A stretch of 64,000 nt of DNA from NCBI RefSeq assembly GCF_030651915.1, contig NZ_JAUSBV010000005.1, positions 248,001 to 312,000 on the forward strand. Reading direction: 5' to 3'. Source of the stretch: Parvibaculum sp. GTDB lineage: Bacteria; Pseudomonadota; Alphaproteobacteria; Parvibaculales; Parvibaculaceae. This document shows positions 26,557-34,941 of the stretch, piece by piece; position 1 is the first letter of the stretch, and every line of letters begins with the position of its first letter. The position numbers were made by a program, and so were the translations under genes. The notes beneath the pieces were generated by a model. It was not told the DNA's origin, made no database searches, and worked only from the letters and a program-made list of their open reading frames with translations.

Positions 26557-27155
26557 TGCTGAAGGAAGTGCCGTTTTATTTTGTCCGCCATGGCGAGACG
26601 GACTGGAACCTCAATCGCAAGGCGCAAGGCCAGATCGATATTCCGCTCAATGCGACCGGGATCGAACAGGCCAGGGCGGCCGCCGAAATCGTGCGCGGGC
26701 TCGGCATCCGCAGCATCTGTTCCAGTCCGCTGTCGCGCGCCTACGAGACGGCGCGACATGCCTGCGACGCGGCCGGCTGCACGATCACCCTTGTCGACGA
26801 ACTGATGGAATGCAATCTCGGCGCCGATGAGGGCCGCGATGGCGGCGACTGGTTCATGGACTGGCGCGAGGGCCGCTACCTGCCCGACGGCGCCGAAGTC
26901 TATGAGGATTTTCTTTCCCGCGCGCTCCGCGGCGTCAACAAGGCGCTGGAAGCGGAAGGCCCCGTGCTTGTCGTCGCACATGGCGGCGTCTTCTGGAGCG
27001 TACTCCGGCACGCGCGGATCGACAGTATCCCCTATGCGATGAACGGACAGGTGATGCGGCTCGACCCGCCGGGCGGCGAGAGAACGCACTGGCACGCCGA
27101 AGCGTTGACCGGTGCCGCGATCCCGCTCAGACCTTCTTCAGAAACTCGGTCTTGA
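26556..27155 (+). CDS. Histidine phosphatase family protein (phosphoglycerate mutase-like)
   Basis: A 199-residue phosphatase of the RHGE branch. The catalytic motif [18 protein letters not shown] lies at the N-terminus, [12 protein letters not shown] and the second-histidine motif [10 protein letters not shown] follow. It could act as an alpha-ribazole phosphatase (CobC), which would fit with the divergent cobT, but general phosphomonoesterase activity is equally possible. The ATG at 26556 overlaps the DUF1289 stop (TGATG); a GTG one codon earlier is an alternative. Its 3' end overlaps the convergent YjdM-like gene by 29 nt. Confidence 0.88.
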   Translation: MLKEVPFYFVRHGETDWNLNRKAQGQIDIPLNATGIEQARAAAEIVRGLGIRSICSSPLSRAYETARHACDAAGCTITLVDELMECNLGADEGRDGGDWFMDWREGRYLPDGAEVYEDFLSRALRGVNKALEAEGPVLVVAHGGVFWSVLRHARIDSIPYAMNGQVMRLDPPGGERTHWHAEALTGAAIPLRPSSETRS

Positions 27156-27342
27156 GAACAAGGCCCTTCACCTTGTCGGCATTGCATTCGATCAGGCCCG
27201 GATCGTCCGTCAGGCGGATATTCTTGACCACCGTGCCGCGCTTCAGCGTGACCGAGGTGCCTTTCACCTTCAGGTCCTTGATGACCTGAACGGAATCGCC
27301 GTCGGCGAGCTTGTTGCCGTTGCTGTCTTTTACGTCGGTCAT
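27127..27342 (-). CDS. PhnA/YjdM-family protein (short form)
   Basis: A 71-residue protein corresponding to the C-terminal domain of YjdM (formerly PhnA). It contains [25 protein letters not shown] and [20 protein letters not shown], which are diagnostic. The N-terminal zinc-ribbon of the long form is absent, as in many short homologues. Function is unknown despite the phosphonate name. It overlaps the 3' end of the convergent phosphatase gene by 29 nt. Confidence 0.88.
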   Translation of the reverse strand: MTDVKDSNGNKLADGDSVQVIKDLKVKGTSVTLKRGTVVKNIRLTDDPGLIECNADKVKGLVLKTEFLKKV

Positions 27343-27409
27343 CGGGTCCCGGCCTCAATGCGGTGTGAGGTGCCTTCTTTAGGCCCGTCCAGCCACCTGC
27401 GCAACATGC

Positions 27410-28183
27410 TTACTCCGAACCGGACGCCGCCACCGCCTCGAACGCTGCCGGCGATATCCGCGCGGGACCGCGAAACGGGTTGTCCTGAATAGCGATCAGC
27501 CAGAGCGCGACCACGGCGGCGAGACTGAAGATCACGATAACGGAGCGATTGGAGGCCGGACGATCCAGAAAGCCCATGCCGAGAATGAATTGCGTGAGAA
27601 AGCCGAGCAGAAAGAGCGCCGACCACGAAAAACTCTGGAAATGAAATGTGACGGTTGCGATCCGGTCTGCCCTTGCATCCACAATCTTCTGCGAGAGTGC
27701 GAGCATGTGACCGTGAACAGTGGCGGAAATGTCGCTCCGGGCCGGCGCGTCATGCACGGCGCGCATCAGCTCCAGCAGTCTCTGCGCCGTCCTCTCGCTG
27801 TCGCTCTCGTCGATCATTCGCGTCCATTCGTCCGCGATGACGGACCCGGCATAGGCGCGAATGGCCGCGCGGATCGCATCGCCACCCTCGCCCGCCGTCT
27901 CGCTGCCGACGGCAAGACCGAGAAGCGCCGCCGCTTCGGTCTGCACCGCTTCGGCCGCGCGGTCCTTGCGCGCCATCGTGTCGGCGAGCAGGAAGGCGGC
28001 GAAAAGCGCAAAAAGCGTGGATACGGCCACATAGGTCGGAAGGCCGAGGCTGCCGTTGACGAGGCGGCCGCGGAGCGGCGAGCGGCATTGCAGCCAATGG
28101 ATGATGCCGCCCGAAACGGCGAAGATGAAGATCAGCGCCGGCAGGATGAGCAGCGGATGAAACTGAAGCCAGAAACGAAACAT
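27410..28183 (-). CDS. DUF4239 (bestrophin-like) membrane protein
   Basis: A 257-residue membrane protein. Two hydrophobic segments near residues 10-30 and 48-68, a soluble middle region with DEWTRMIDE, then two more segments near residues 183-205 and 213-232, and the late string DNPFRGPARISP match the DUF4239 family, sometimes called bestrophin-like. An ion-channel role is possible but unproven. The ATG is at 28181-28183. The upstream 300 nt contain TTTACATTGACA, a plausible -35 region. It appears monocistronic. Confidence 0.75.
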   Translation of the reverse strand: MFRFWLQFHPLLILPALIFIFAVSGGIIHWLQCRSPLRGRLVNGSLGLPTYVAVSTLFALFAAFLLADTMARKDRAAEAVQTEAAALLGLAVGSETAGEGGDAIRAAIRAYAGSVIADEWTRMIDESDSERTAQRLLELMRAVHDAPARSDISATVHGHMLALSQKIVDARADRIATVTFHFQSFSWSALFLLGFLTQFILGMGFLDRPASNRSVIVIFSLAAVVALWLIAIQDNPFRGPARISPAAFEAVAASGSE

Positions 28184-28710
28184 GCCCTTTGCCCCCTCTT
28201 CCGCCGCCGCGAGCGCCTACCGGAATATTGGCACGCAGAATGTCAATGTAAAGCGGCAAGCGGCAAGCGGACGACACACCGAAGGCCCCGCGAAGCGAGG
28301 CTTCCGGGGTTTCGGCACGCAACAGAAAGAAGGATGCGCGGGGCGCATTGAACTCGACCGTACATGTCTTGCATGTGACATGTGGCACATGTAAGGGCGG
28401 TCTCGTTCCCGCCCCGCGCGCTGCGATTTTCGGTTCGACATCTGTCGCGTCGCGGGTAGTCCGGCGCATATCGGCCGCTACCCCGCCGGTCGTTAACCGG
28501 CCCACGTCCGTCGACCTCTTCGGCAGTGGGGTCTGGCGTCCCACACCGCAAGACTGCAGCATTCCCTCTCCACGCATTCGGCCAGTCCGGACGCGCCCTT
28601 CGGTGGAGCGAGATGAACCTAATATGGGGACGGTTTGGTGGGTGGGGATAAGTTTATTTTCACGCGCGGTGAGCGACGGCTCTCGCGCGCATTGCCTGGC
28701 AACGCGGCCA
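28184..28710. other. Gene-poor intergenic stretch with a 33-bp dyad element
   Basis: No convincing coding sequence was found over 527 nt. It lies between the start of the DUF4239 gene and the stop of the TraB-like gene. A short GCGGCAA tandem repeat sits near 28252-28270, and a nested dyad lies at 28361-28393 (separate entry). The frame open from 28348 on the plus strand is antisense to the TraB-like gene for most of its length and is not believed. Confidence 0.6.
28361..28393. promoter_or_regulatory. 33-bp nested dyad built from ACATGT units
   Basis: Outer arms TACATGT (28361-28367) and ACATGTA (28387-28393) and inner arms CATGT (28372-28376) and ACATG (28378-28382) are perfectly symmetric around G28377. 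Only the 4-nt spacers CTTG and TGGC break the symmetry. This looks like a binding site for a dimer-of-dimers regulator. It lies 178 bp upstream of the DUF4239 start; no regulator gene is nearby. Confidence 0.55.
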
Positions 28711-29958
28711 TCAGAACAGCTGGGCGTATTCGACGACGTTCAACGTTTCGCGCGACTGGATTTCGTAGCCCCGTTCGCGCAACCCTTGTTCGATGCCCGG
28801 CATATGCGCCGCACCCCACGGAATGATGACAACCGGGTTCGATGGCGCCTCGTCGTCAAAAACCGCCAAAAGCTTCTTGTTTCGCTTGTCGATCACCTCG
28901 CTCCAGGCCAGAACGGCTTCTTCTTCCGAGAACTGCGTGTTCAAAACACTGAAGCGCTCGAGAGCGTCGCGTATCGACCTTGCGCCGTAGATATCGCCCA
29001 CCTCCGAGAGGTAACGAATTGTACTGTCGGAGAATTCGCTGACATCGATATCTGCCCTGACGATATGCGTCCGCCGCTCCGGATCGGCGTCACCCTCGAG
29101 CATCCCGGTTCCGTTGCCATCGGACTCCGCCATCCACTCCATCTGAATGGCCACCTGGTCATCGAGACCCAGGACCTCGGCAAGGCGTCCCACCGGCCGG
29201 TCACCCCTCAAGCGCCCCTGCGCGTCGGTAACGCCCTCAACAAGCACGAGAGCGCCTGGCGGTATGTTTCCAAACACGTCGCGATAGAATTGCTGTTTGC
29301 CGAGATGCATCATGCCGACGAGATGCACAGTCCTGTCGTCCTTTACGAGAACCGCCTTCTGCACCTCGATGCCGGTCCATGAGAAATGGAGATAGCCGCC
29401 TGTCTGCTGCTCAATCAGTGTCAGAAATGACATTGCGACGACGACAGGCACGGCAATCACAATGGTGGCCACGATCGCGCCAATCGTTATCAGTGTCCGG
29501 CGCAACGACCGCGTCCTGACAGGCAAATCCGCGACAGAAATGTAGAGACGCCCCGTCCGGCGCCGGAGCAGAAAGACGGCAAGGACGAAGACGGCAATTT
29601 GCACAAGGGTAAGCGGCACATTTACCAGCGGTTCAGTGACAGAAACGCTCAGCGGCCAAACGATCAGATTTCCCCATATGGCGCACAGTGCCAGCAGCAG
29701 AAAGACGCGCTTCGGCAATTGCGGGATGAAAAGGAGTATCGCGATCAGCAGCGGCGACAGCAGAAGCACCGCAAGGGCGACGCCAAGACGGGTTGGCCAG
29801 AGTCCCTCGAAGCCCGCGAGGCCTTGCAGCAGGTCGTCGACAATCGACAAGACCGCGTCGAGCCCGAAGACAAGGAGGTAGAAATTGGCGAAGAAAACCA
29901 CAGCCGCCAGAAACGGGCGGCGGCGCGGTGCCGGGCTGTCTGTGATGCTGACGTTCAT
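28711..29958 (-). CDS. Polytopic membrane protein with C-terminal TraB/Tiki-like domain
   Basis: A 415-residue protein in two parts. Residues 15-185 contain about five or six hydrophobic segments with short loops. From about residue 195 the protein is soluble and carries TraB-like elements: VHLVGMMHLGKQQFY (GxxH), VLVEGV and the C-terminal IPWGAAHMPGIEQGL (GxxHxxGI), ending REREGYEIQ-like. TraB/Tiki proteins are predicted or proven metallopeptidases using the two GxxH motifs and Glu. The usual domain order places helices at the C-terminus (TraB) or has a single anchor (GumN), so an N-terminal multi-helix module is a variation. The ATG at 29956-29958 has GGGGGAG upstream; an earlier in-frame start at 29976 was rejected. 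Confidence 0.7.
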   Translation of the reverse strand: MNVSITDSPAPRRRPFLAAVVFFANFYLLVFGLDAVLSIVDDLLQGLAGFEGLWPTRLGVALAVLLLSPLLIAILLFIPQLPKRVFLLLALCAIWGNLIVWPLSVSVTEPLVNVPLTLVQIAVFVLAVFLLRRRTGRLYISVADLPVRTRSLRRTLITIGAIVATIVIAVPVVVAMSFLTLIEQQTGGYLHFSWTGIEVQKAVLVKDDRTVHLVGMMHLGKQQFYRDVFGNIPPGALVLVEGVTDAQGRLRGDRPVGRLAEVLGLDDQVAIQMEWMAESDGNGTGMLEGDADPERRTHIVRADIDVSEFSDSTIRYLSEVGDIYGARSIRDALERFSVLNTQFSEEEAVLAWSEVIDKRNKKLLAVFDDEAPSNPVVIIPWGAAHMPGIEQGLRERGYEIQSRETLNVVEYAQLF

Positions 29959-30018
29959 GTCTCCCCCATCGCGCAATGAGGACAGGAGACCCGAACGACT
30001 GTCAAACTCAAATAGTTG

Positions 30019-30927
30019 TCAGCCCGCGTCCTTTTTCGCGCGTACGTTCAACGGATCGCGCTTCAGGATGCGGCCTTCCAGCGCCCCGAGCCAGTCGAGG
30101 CCTTCGCGCAGACGCACCACATCGCCGATGACAATGATGGCGGGGGCCTTGAAGTCCGTGCGGGCGACATCGGCGGCGGCGGTGCCGAGCGTTGTTTCGA
30201 GGACCTGCTGATCCTTCAGCGTTGCGTTGCGGACCAGTGCCACCGGCTCATCGGCGCGGCGGCCGTTTTCGATCAGCCGTTTCGCGATGGCGCCCAGATG
30301 CGAGAGCGCCATGTAGAGAACAATCACCGGCGAGCCTTTGGCAATCGACGGCCAGTCGAGATTTTCAGGGATCGCGCCGCCCGCCATGTGGCCAGTGACG
30401 AAGGTGACCGCGTGGTTGATGTCACGGTGGGTGACCGGGATGCCGGCATAACCGAGGCCGCCGACGCCGGCCGTCACGCCCGGCACGAGGCGGAAGGGAA
30501 TGCCCGCATCGACCAGGGCGAGGGCTTCCTCGCCGCCGCGGCCGAAAACGAAGGGATCGCCGCCCTTCAGGCGCAGCACCCGTTTGCCCTGGCGGGCAAG
30601 TTCAATCAATCGCGCCGAAATATCGCGCTGTTTCGGGCTCGGCTTGCCGCCGCGCTTGCCGGAATATTCGAGCGTCGCGCGCGCGCTTGCGAATTGCAGA
30701 ACGGTTTCGTCGACCAGCGCGTCGTAGACGACGATGTCGGCCTGTTTCAACGCATTGAGCGCATGGAGCGTCAGGAGGCCCGGATCGCCCGGCCCGGCCC
30801 CGACCAGCCAGACCCAGCCCGGCTCGAAAGCCGGCAGCGCAAGACGCGCCGCCGCGTCATCCGCCATCTGCGGTGCCCGCTTCGTCTTCCGTCCACCCGT
30901 CAGGGAGATGACTTTTCGCTCAGTCAT
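30019..30927 (-). CDS. cobA: Uroporphyrinogen-III C-methyltransferase (SUMT)
   Basis: A 302-residue SAM-dependent methyltransferase that makes precorrin-2 from uroporphyrinogen III for cobalamin or sirohaem. Family motifs are VWLVGAGPGDPGLLTLHA, VVYDALV, RLKGGDPFVFGRGGEE and PGVTAGVGGLGYAGIPVTHR. A basic N-terminal extension of about 35 residues precedes the domain. No CysG-type dehydrogenase/chelatase domain is fused. It borders the left end of the nitrate island and would be divergent from the aspartic protease gene (52609) in an island-free chromosome. The symbol cobA is used in the SUMT sense. Confidence 0.93.
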   Translation of the reverse strand: MTERKVISLTGGRKTKRAPQMADDAAARLALPAFEPGWVWLVGAGPGDPGLLTLHALNALKQADIVVYDALVDETVLQFASARATLEYSGKRGGKPSPKQRDISARLIELARQGKRVLRLKGGDPFVFGRGGEEALALVDAGIPFRLVPGVTAGVGGLGYAGIPVTHRDINHAVTFVTGHMAGGAIPENLDWPSIAKGSPVIVLYMALSHLGAIAKRLIENGRRADEPVALVRNATLKDQQVLETTLGTAAADVARTDFKAPAIIVIGDVVRLREGLDWLGALEGRILKRDPLNVRAKKDAG

Positions 30928-31045
30928 TTCACTTCATTTATTAGTGCTTTTATCCACAACGCAACCATAGCATGTAAATAAGAGCCTGTCCCAGCCGCTC
31001 CAAGCCCTGACCTGGAGATTTCAACCCGCCCGCCTTAGATGAGCG

Positions 31046-31062
31046 ACATGAGACAGAACAAC
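31046..31062. repeat. Left 17-bp direct repeat (attL-like)
   Basis: ACATGAGACAGAACAAC, identical to 52607-52623 and in the same orientation. It lies in the frame ATG AGC GAC ATG AGA CAG AAC AAC (from 31039), which then runs into island sequence and stops after 12 more codons. This is the stranded 5' end of the protease gene. Confidence 0.8.
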
Positions 31063-31116
31063 CGCAATACCGCAGAGAAACTTCATAAAATAACAATATA
31101 ATCAATATGTTATGGA

Positions 31117-31320
31117 TCAATCTCGGGACGGTCCAACGTGCCGGCCCGCGGTAATGCGAGCGGTTTCAACGATACATCCCGCTATGTCCCGGATCGCCGC
31201 CTCAAGTCCCAGATTCCGCATAATCTTCTCGTGCTCGATGAATTCAGCAAGACGCTCAGAGCAGCCGCGAATGGTTGCCTTCTCGCCCACAAGTGCCGTG
31301 GGTTCACATTTGAAGTGCAA
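31117..31320 (-). CDS. Hypothetical small protein or gene remnant at island left end
   Basis: A 67-codon frame starting with TTG. The translated sequence (FKCEPTALVGEKATIRGC, then SERLAEFIEHEKIM and LEAAIRDIAGCIVETARI) has a protein-like composition with predicted helices and synonymous positions richer in G+C, better than the antisense frame. I do not recognise a family. The frame continues open upstream to the 28-bp IS-like repeat at 31342, so it may be the remainder of a larger gene cut by that element. No ribosome-binding site is evident. Confidence 0.35.
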   Translation of the reverse strand: MHFKCEPTALVGEKATIRGCSERLAEFIEHEKIMRNLGLEAAIRDIAGCIVETARITAGRHVGPSRD

Positions 31321-31341
31321 CAGTTGGGTTGGGAAGAGGGG

Positions 31342-31369
31342 ACTGACACGTTAAGTCGGGCCGGCCGCA
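31342..31369. repeat. 28-bp repeat, left copy (IS-end-like)
   Basis: It matches 51962-51989 at 27 of 28 positions in the same orientation; the shared core is TAAGTCGGGCCGGCCGCA. The right copy adjoins the IS6-family transposase remnant, so this left copy is probably the end of a second, otherwise deleted copy of the same element. Sequence beyond 31369 no longer resembles the right copy. Confidence 0.65.
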
Positions 31370-31483
31370 TGCTCCCTCCGCGGTTGATCGCACCCTATGG
31401 CCCCAGTCCGGCGACAAGTCAGCGTCAGCCTGCCAGCACCCGTTGGCGAGAGTGCATGTGCCGTTCTGTCCAGTGACAGACCA

Positions 31484-32722
31484 TCAATAGGCGTATGTGA
31501 CGGAAATCCAGGTCTTGTCGCGGTCGGCAAAGCCGTTCTCGCCGTCGAAGCTGGCGTATTTGACGTTGAACGACAGCCGACTGGTGAGAACGAAGTTTGC
31601 GACGACGTCGAATTCATTGCCGAATTCGACGCCGCCCTTGTCGGATGAGAATTCGTGATAGGCCACGCCGAGCACGAGCTTGGAAACCATCGGAATGCCG
31701 GTCAGCGCATATGATGCAGCGACATAAATGTCTTCGAGACCTGCCGCAGGCGTCGCGAGGAAAGCGTCGGCCCAGCCGTTGAAGGCGTGAAGCGTGGCAA
31801 GCGGCGTGGAAAACCCCGTGGTGCCGTCGCTTCCAAGCCGTTCATAGCCGCCCGTCAGGCTTGCGGCGCCATGGGCGACCGTCGCTTCGGCGAGGTAGTA
31901 GTCGAGATCGAGCGACAGCGGATTGCCCGCGTGGTCGTTCTGATGTGCGTATTCGCCGGTCAGCGTGAGCTTCGTGCCTTCGGCAATGTCGAAAGGTGCG
32001 GAGAGGCGAACGCCATAGGTCGCCGTCGACAGCGCCGGTGCTTCGTTAAGATCGAGGAGATAGGCGTAGCCGCCGACGGTCACGACGCTGAACCCGGCAT
32101 AGTCAACATTGAAGAGATGCGTGTCGCCACGGAAGCGTCCGGCGGGGCTGTTTTCGCCGAAGATGCGATTGACGCGATTGACATAGGCGTAGCCGAGCGT
32201 CGTGTCGGGCAGGCTCGTGTTGACCACACGAAAGGCGTCGAAGGTCTGTTCGTTCTGACGCCAGCCGACATTGCCGACGAAGCGGGCATTGCCGAGAATG
32301 ATGCGCTGGCGGCCGACCGTCACCGTTGTGGCAGGAAGTCCGGTGTAGGCAATCTGCAGCCGGTTCAGCTCCGCCGTGTCGGCGTCGGGCACGACGGGAT
32401 AGGTGGCCCGGCCGTTGATGGTGTCGTTGTAGTCTTCCGGACCGACATGACCGATCAGGTCGAAATCGGCCAACGCCGAGAAGCCGTAGAACGATCCGGT
32501 CTCGTAACCGAGGCGCGCGCGACCCGTATAGGCGTTCGCGTTGTTCGGCAATCCGTCCTGTTCGACATGCTCGTAACGCAGGCGCAGATCTATGATCGGC
32601 TTGCCGCCGAGAAGCGCTTCGGTGAAATCCTCTTCGGCCTGGGCGGGGCCGCTGGCTGCGCCGGCCGCGGAAATGACAAGAGCAGCAACCAGGCAGGTGC
32701 GTTTCGACTTATACGATCGCAT
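31484..32722 (-). CDS. Outer-membrane porin, alginate-export (AlgE-like) family
   Basis: A 412-residue outer-membrane beta-barrel protein. A signal peptide is clear (residues 1-30: basic MRSYKSKR, hydrophobic core, cleavage after GPAQA). The mature part begins with PIIDLRLRYEHVEQDG, contains TVTVGRQRIILGNARFVGN and ends in ISVTYAY, with the terminal aromatic residue typical of outer-membrane barrels. Alternating beta strands run throughout. The family covers alginate exporters but also many general porins; alginate export is unlikely here because no alginate genes are present. It may give nitrate or nitrite passage across the outer membrane. The start at 32720-32722 was chosen for its signal peptide. 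A 411-nt gap separates it from mobA. Confidence 0.85.
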   Translation of the reverse strand: MRSYKSKRTCLVAALVISAAGAASGPAQAEEDFTEALLGGKPIIDLRLRYEHVEQDGLPNNANAYTGRARLGYETGSFYGFSALADFDLIGHVGPEDYNDTINGRATYPVVPDADTAELNRLQIAYTGLPATTVTVGRQRIILGNARFVGNVGWRQNEQTFDAFRVVNTSLPDTTLGYAYVNRVNRIFGENSPAGRFRGDTHLFNVDYAGFSVVTVGGYAYLLDLNEAPALSTATYGVRLSAPFDIAEGTKLTLTGEYAHQNDHAGNPLSLDLDYYLAEATVAHGAASLTGGYERLGSDGTTGFSTPLATLHAFNGWADAFLATPAAGLEDIYVAASYALTGIPMVSKLVLGVAYHEFSSDKGGVEFGNEFDVVANFVLTSRLSFNVKYASFDGENGFADRDKTWISVTYAY

Positions 32723-33133
32723 TCGCCGTCCATCCTTCACTTGGCGGCACCAGCCGCGAGCCATAAAAAAAAGCGCCTGCTCGACGAGCTCTCATCGAAA
32801 CAGACGCCATTGTCTGAACCGACATTCACCGGATGACCGGTGTCGAAGCCAATTGGGCTATTGCGGCTTCCCCAGCAAGACTGACAGCCGGCCGCACAAG
32901 CTGAGGGGGGATGGTTCGAAGTCGAAGGCGGACCGCGCCTGGACCTTTGTCCCCAGCCAAATTTCTACCGCCGCGATTTGTTGACGAAATAGCCTCCGTC
33001 GCCGAACTCATCGCAACAGACCTAAACTCTCGACGCTCCGAAAACGCCGCGTGCTGACCTGTTGCTCAACCCGCCCGAGAGGGCATGCTCATACCGCAGC
33101 TCTAATCCCCGACGGGGAAACTTCAGTGGCAGG
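32723..33133. other. Intergenic stretch between porin and mobA
   Basis: No convincing gene on either strand. It probably contains the porin promoter. A run of eight A residues lies at 32766-32773. I saw no FNR-type box here. Short frames crossing it have no recognisable protein character. Confidence 0.5.
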
Positions 33134-33736
33134 TCAAGCCCTGCAAGTCCCGGATTGGACAACGTGTTCTGCTGTCAACAGATCTTCCATTGTGTTGATG
33201 TTCATGAACTCTGCGGATAGGTCGGGACTCCATTCAACTTGAACAGCGCTGCAGCGCTCAAGCGCTCCGTGAAGGCTTCGCCGTCCCTCGAGGGCGTATT
33301 TCCTGAGGGTGCCCTGACAGGTGGAAGGCCAAGCCGCAGATGTGGGATATGATGCGCCTTGCTGCGCGGCGACGGCAGGACAGTCGGTTTCCCTGACAGC
33401 GGCCACAAGACGCAGGAACAGATCGCAAGGCAAGAAAGGGCTGTCACAAGGATATGTAACGAATCCAGCCAGGTTGTTCGCAAGTGCCCAATCCATGCCA
33501 GCCAGCAATCCGGCAAGTGGTCCCTCAGCAGCCGGATGGTCTGTGATCTCAGGCAGACACGTTTTTCCCACCTGGCCTCGCTGTCTGACATTTATTACCG
33601 CAGGCACTCGCAAGCCATTCACCAGCGCAGACACGTGATCGATAAGTCGCTTCCCGGCGAGAAAGCGCTCAGCCTTTCTGCCGCCGATGCGCGTGCCATC
33701 ACCACCGGCCAGAATGATCACACCGAATTCAGCCAT
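33134..33736 (-). CDS. mobA: Molybdenum cofactor guanylyltransferase
   Basis: A 200-residue MobA, which adds GMP to molybdopterin to give the bis-MGD cofactor needed by NarG. The nucleotidyltransferase start is VIILAGGDGTRIGGRKAERF; the canonical GxDKA appears as GGRKA. The Mg-binding PCDSPFLP follows near residue 95, and ITDHPAAEGPLAGLLAGM is the guanine/loop region. The C-terminal FMNINTMEDL is typical. The ATG at 33734-33736 overlaps the carbonic-anhydrase-like gene by 8 nt, making it the last gene of the nar operon and tying cofactor maturation to nitrate reductase expression. Confidence 0.9.
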   Translation of the reverse strand: MAEFGVIILAGGDGTRIGGRKAERFLAGKRLIDHVSALVNGLRVPAVINVRQRGQVGKTCLPEITDHPAAEGPLAGLLAGMDWALANNLAGFVTYPCDSPFLPCDLFLRLVAAVRETDCPAVAAQQGASYPTSAAWPSTCQGTLRKYALEGRRSLHGALERCSAVQVEWSPDLSAEFMNINTMEDLLTAEHVVQSGTCRA

Positions 33737-34367
33737 CTGGACACCAGGAGCGCCGCGCAAGCGTTTCGACATCCCGCGCTTTTTCTACGGTCAGATCGAG
33801 GTTCCGGATAAGACCGTCGCGAATTGGGTAGATCCAACCATGTATGGCAAGGGTCTGCCATCGGCACCACGCATCGAAGACGAAGCGGTTGCGCCCGACA
33901 TATTCAACCTGGGCTCTCATATTCTGTTGGCAGGTATCGTTTACCTTTGTTGTGAAGTCCGTGATCGCATCAAGGCGCTCAGCGCACCGGTGCGCGAGGT
34001 CTGCAACGGGTTGTAACCAGTAATCAATCAGTCCGCGGCGGTCGCTATCGAGCGCAGCGCGAACACCGCCACACCCATAATGCCCGCAGACGATGCTGTG
34101 CCCGACCTTCAGCACCTTGAGGGGGCACTGAAGGACCGAAAGGAAATTGACATCTCTCGACGGCGCCAGATTTTCCATGTTCCGATGAACAAACAGCTCG
34201 CCGGGATCCAGTCCTACGACTTCGTTCGCCGGGACCTGGCTGGCACTGCAGCCGATCCATAGATATTCAGTCGCCTGTTGTTCGGAAAGGCGCATGAAGA
34301 ACGGGGACTCTGCACGCATGCGAGCGCGGGCCCAAGCCATATTGTTTCTTATGAGCGTGTCTATCAT
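33729..34367 (-). CDS. Beta-carbonic-anhydrase-like protein lacking the catalytic Asp-Arg dyad
   Basis: A 212-residue protein aligning over its length with E. coli Can. The zinc ligands Cys40, His96 and Cys99 (IGCSAS, VCGHYGCGG) match Can C42, H98 and C101 with a constant offset of two. The adjacent strings VPANEVVGLDPGELFVHRN are strongly conserved. However, the invariant CSDSR is CSASQ: Asp44 and Arg46 of Can are Ala42 and Gln44. That dyad organises the zinc-bound water, so CO2 hydration should be poor or absent. It overlaps the hemerythrin gene by 4 nt and mobA by 8 nt within the nar operon. It may be a repurposed anion-binding or structural protein. Confidence 0.88.
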   Translation of the reverse strand: MIDTLIRNNMAWARARMRAESPFFMRLSEQQATEYLWIGCSASQVPANEVVGLDPGELFVHRNMENLAPSRDVNFLSVLQCPLKVLKVGHSIVCGHYGCGGVRAALDSDRRGLIDYWLQPVADLAHRCAERLDAITDFTTKVNDTCQQNMRAQVEYVGRNRFVFDAWCRWQTLAIHGWIYPIRDGLIRNLDLTVEKARDVETLARRSWCPDG

Positions 34368-34924
34368 GACGCCTCGGGAAATGGGTCCGGAAGTCCGCGT
34401 CTGGCGGCAAGCCGCCGCCCAAGGTTACGCAGGTCTGTCTCGGTAAGCCGCACCCGTGCAACGGGCAGGACGACGGCATTCTCGACGGCAATATGCCCCT
34501 TCAGACCCGTGCAGAACTGTTCGATCACCGATCGAGATTCCGAATAACAACCGAGTCCTCGTTTTTCGGAAATGGCCTTGGCGATGACGCACTTCACCGC
34601 CGATGCATCATGCATGTCCGTCGCGTGTTCGCCGGAAAGAAAACCAAGCACATTCTCGATATGATCATTGGGCTCACATCGTTTGCGCATCAGAGGGAAG
34701 AGATCGTCTTCCTCATCGAGGATGTGGATGGGCAGGTCACACTCAAGAAATTCCAGGATCGCGTTCAACGCGTTCCGGTCAAACTCAACCACATCAATGA
34801 GCTGAAGGAGCCGCTTGCACAAGTCGCGGTGGCGATAGTGCTCGGCAAAGAACCAGACCAGCGGCTCGCCCAGCAATTCCAGTGGCGCCGACTCGATCTC
34901 TCCGACCTTCTTTATGCTGACCAT
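34364..34924 (-). CDS. Hemerythrin-domain protein
   Basis: A 186-residue four-helix-bundle protein with hemerythrin-type ligands: His29/His32 (FFAEHYRHR), His67 and Glu71 (IHILDEEDDLFPLM), His100 (SGEHATDMH), and His144/Glu148 (KGHIAVENAVVLP). Such a di-iron site could bind O2 or NO or sense redox state. In the nar operon, roles in NO protection or in protecting the oxygen-sensitive reductase are plausible but inferred. It is 17 nt downstream of the ppiC gene and overlaps the carbonic-anhydrase-like gene by 4 nt. Confidence 0.85.
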   Translation of the reverse strand: MVSIKKVGEIESAPLELLGEPLVWFFAEHYRHRDLCKRLLQLIDVVEFDRNALNAILEFLECDLPIHILDEEDDLFPLMRKRCEPNDHIENVLGFLSGEHATDMHDASAVKCVIAKAISEKRGLGCYSESRSVIEQFCTGLKGHIAVENAVVLPVARVRLTETDLRNLGRRLAARRGLPDPFPEAS

Positions 34925-34941
34925 AGCCCAACTCCTTACCT

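Noticed and set aside
28251-28270. GCGGCAA tandem repeats as a CRISPR-like or VNTR locus
   Set aside because: Only two to three short units without spacers; too short to mean anything.
28348-29382. 344-codon open frame on the plus strand covering the 33-bp dyad
   Set aside because: Most of it is antisense to the TraB-like gene, which has a good start, membrane helices and motifs. No family pattern is seen in the plus frame.
31112-31354. 80-codon frame on the plus strand at the island left end
   Set aside because: Overlaps the more protein-like minus-strand frame and has no recognisable pattern.
33729-34367. Treating the carbonic-anhydrase-like gene as a sequencing error in CSDSR
   Set aside because: Two separate codons (GCC and CAG) differ and the frame and all other motifs are intact, so a simple error is unlikely.
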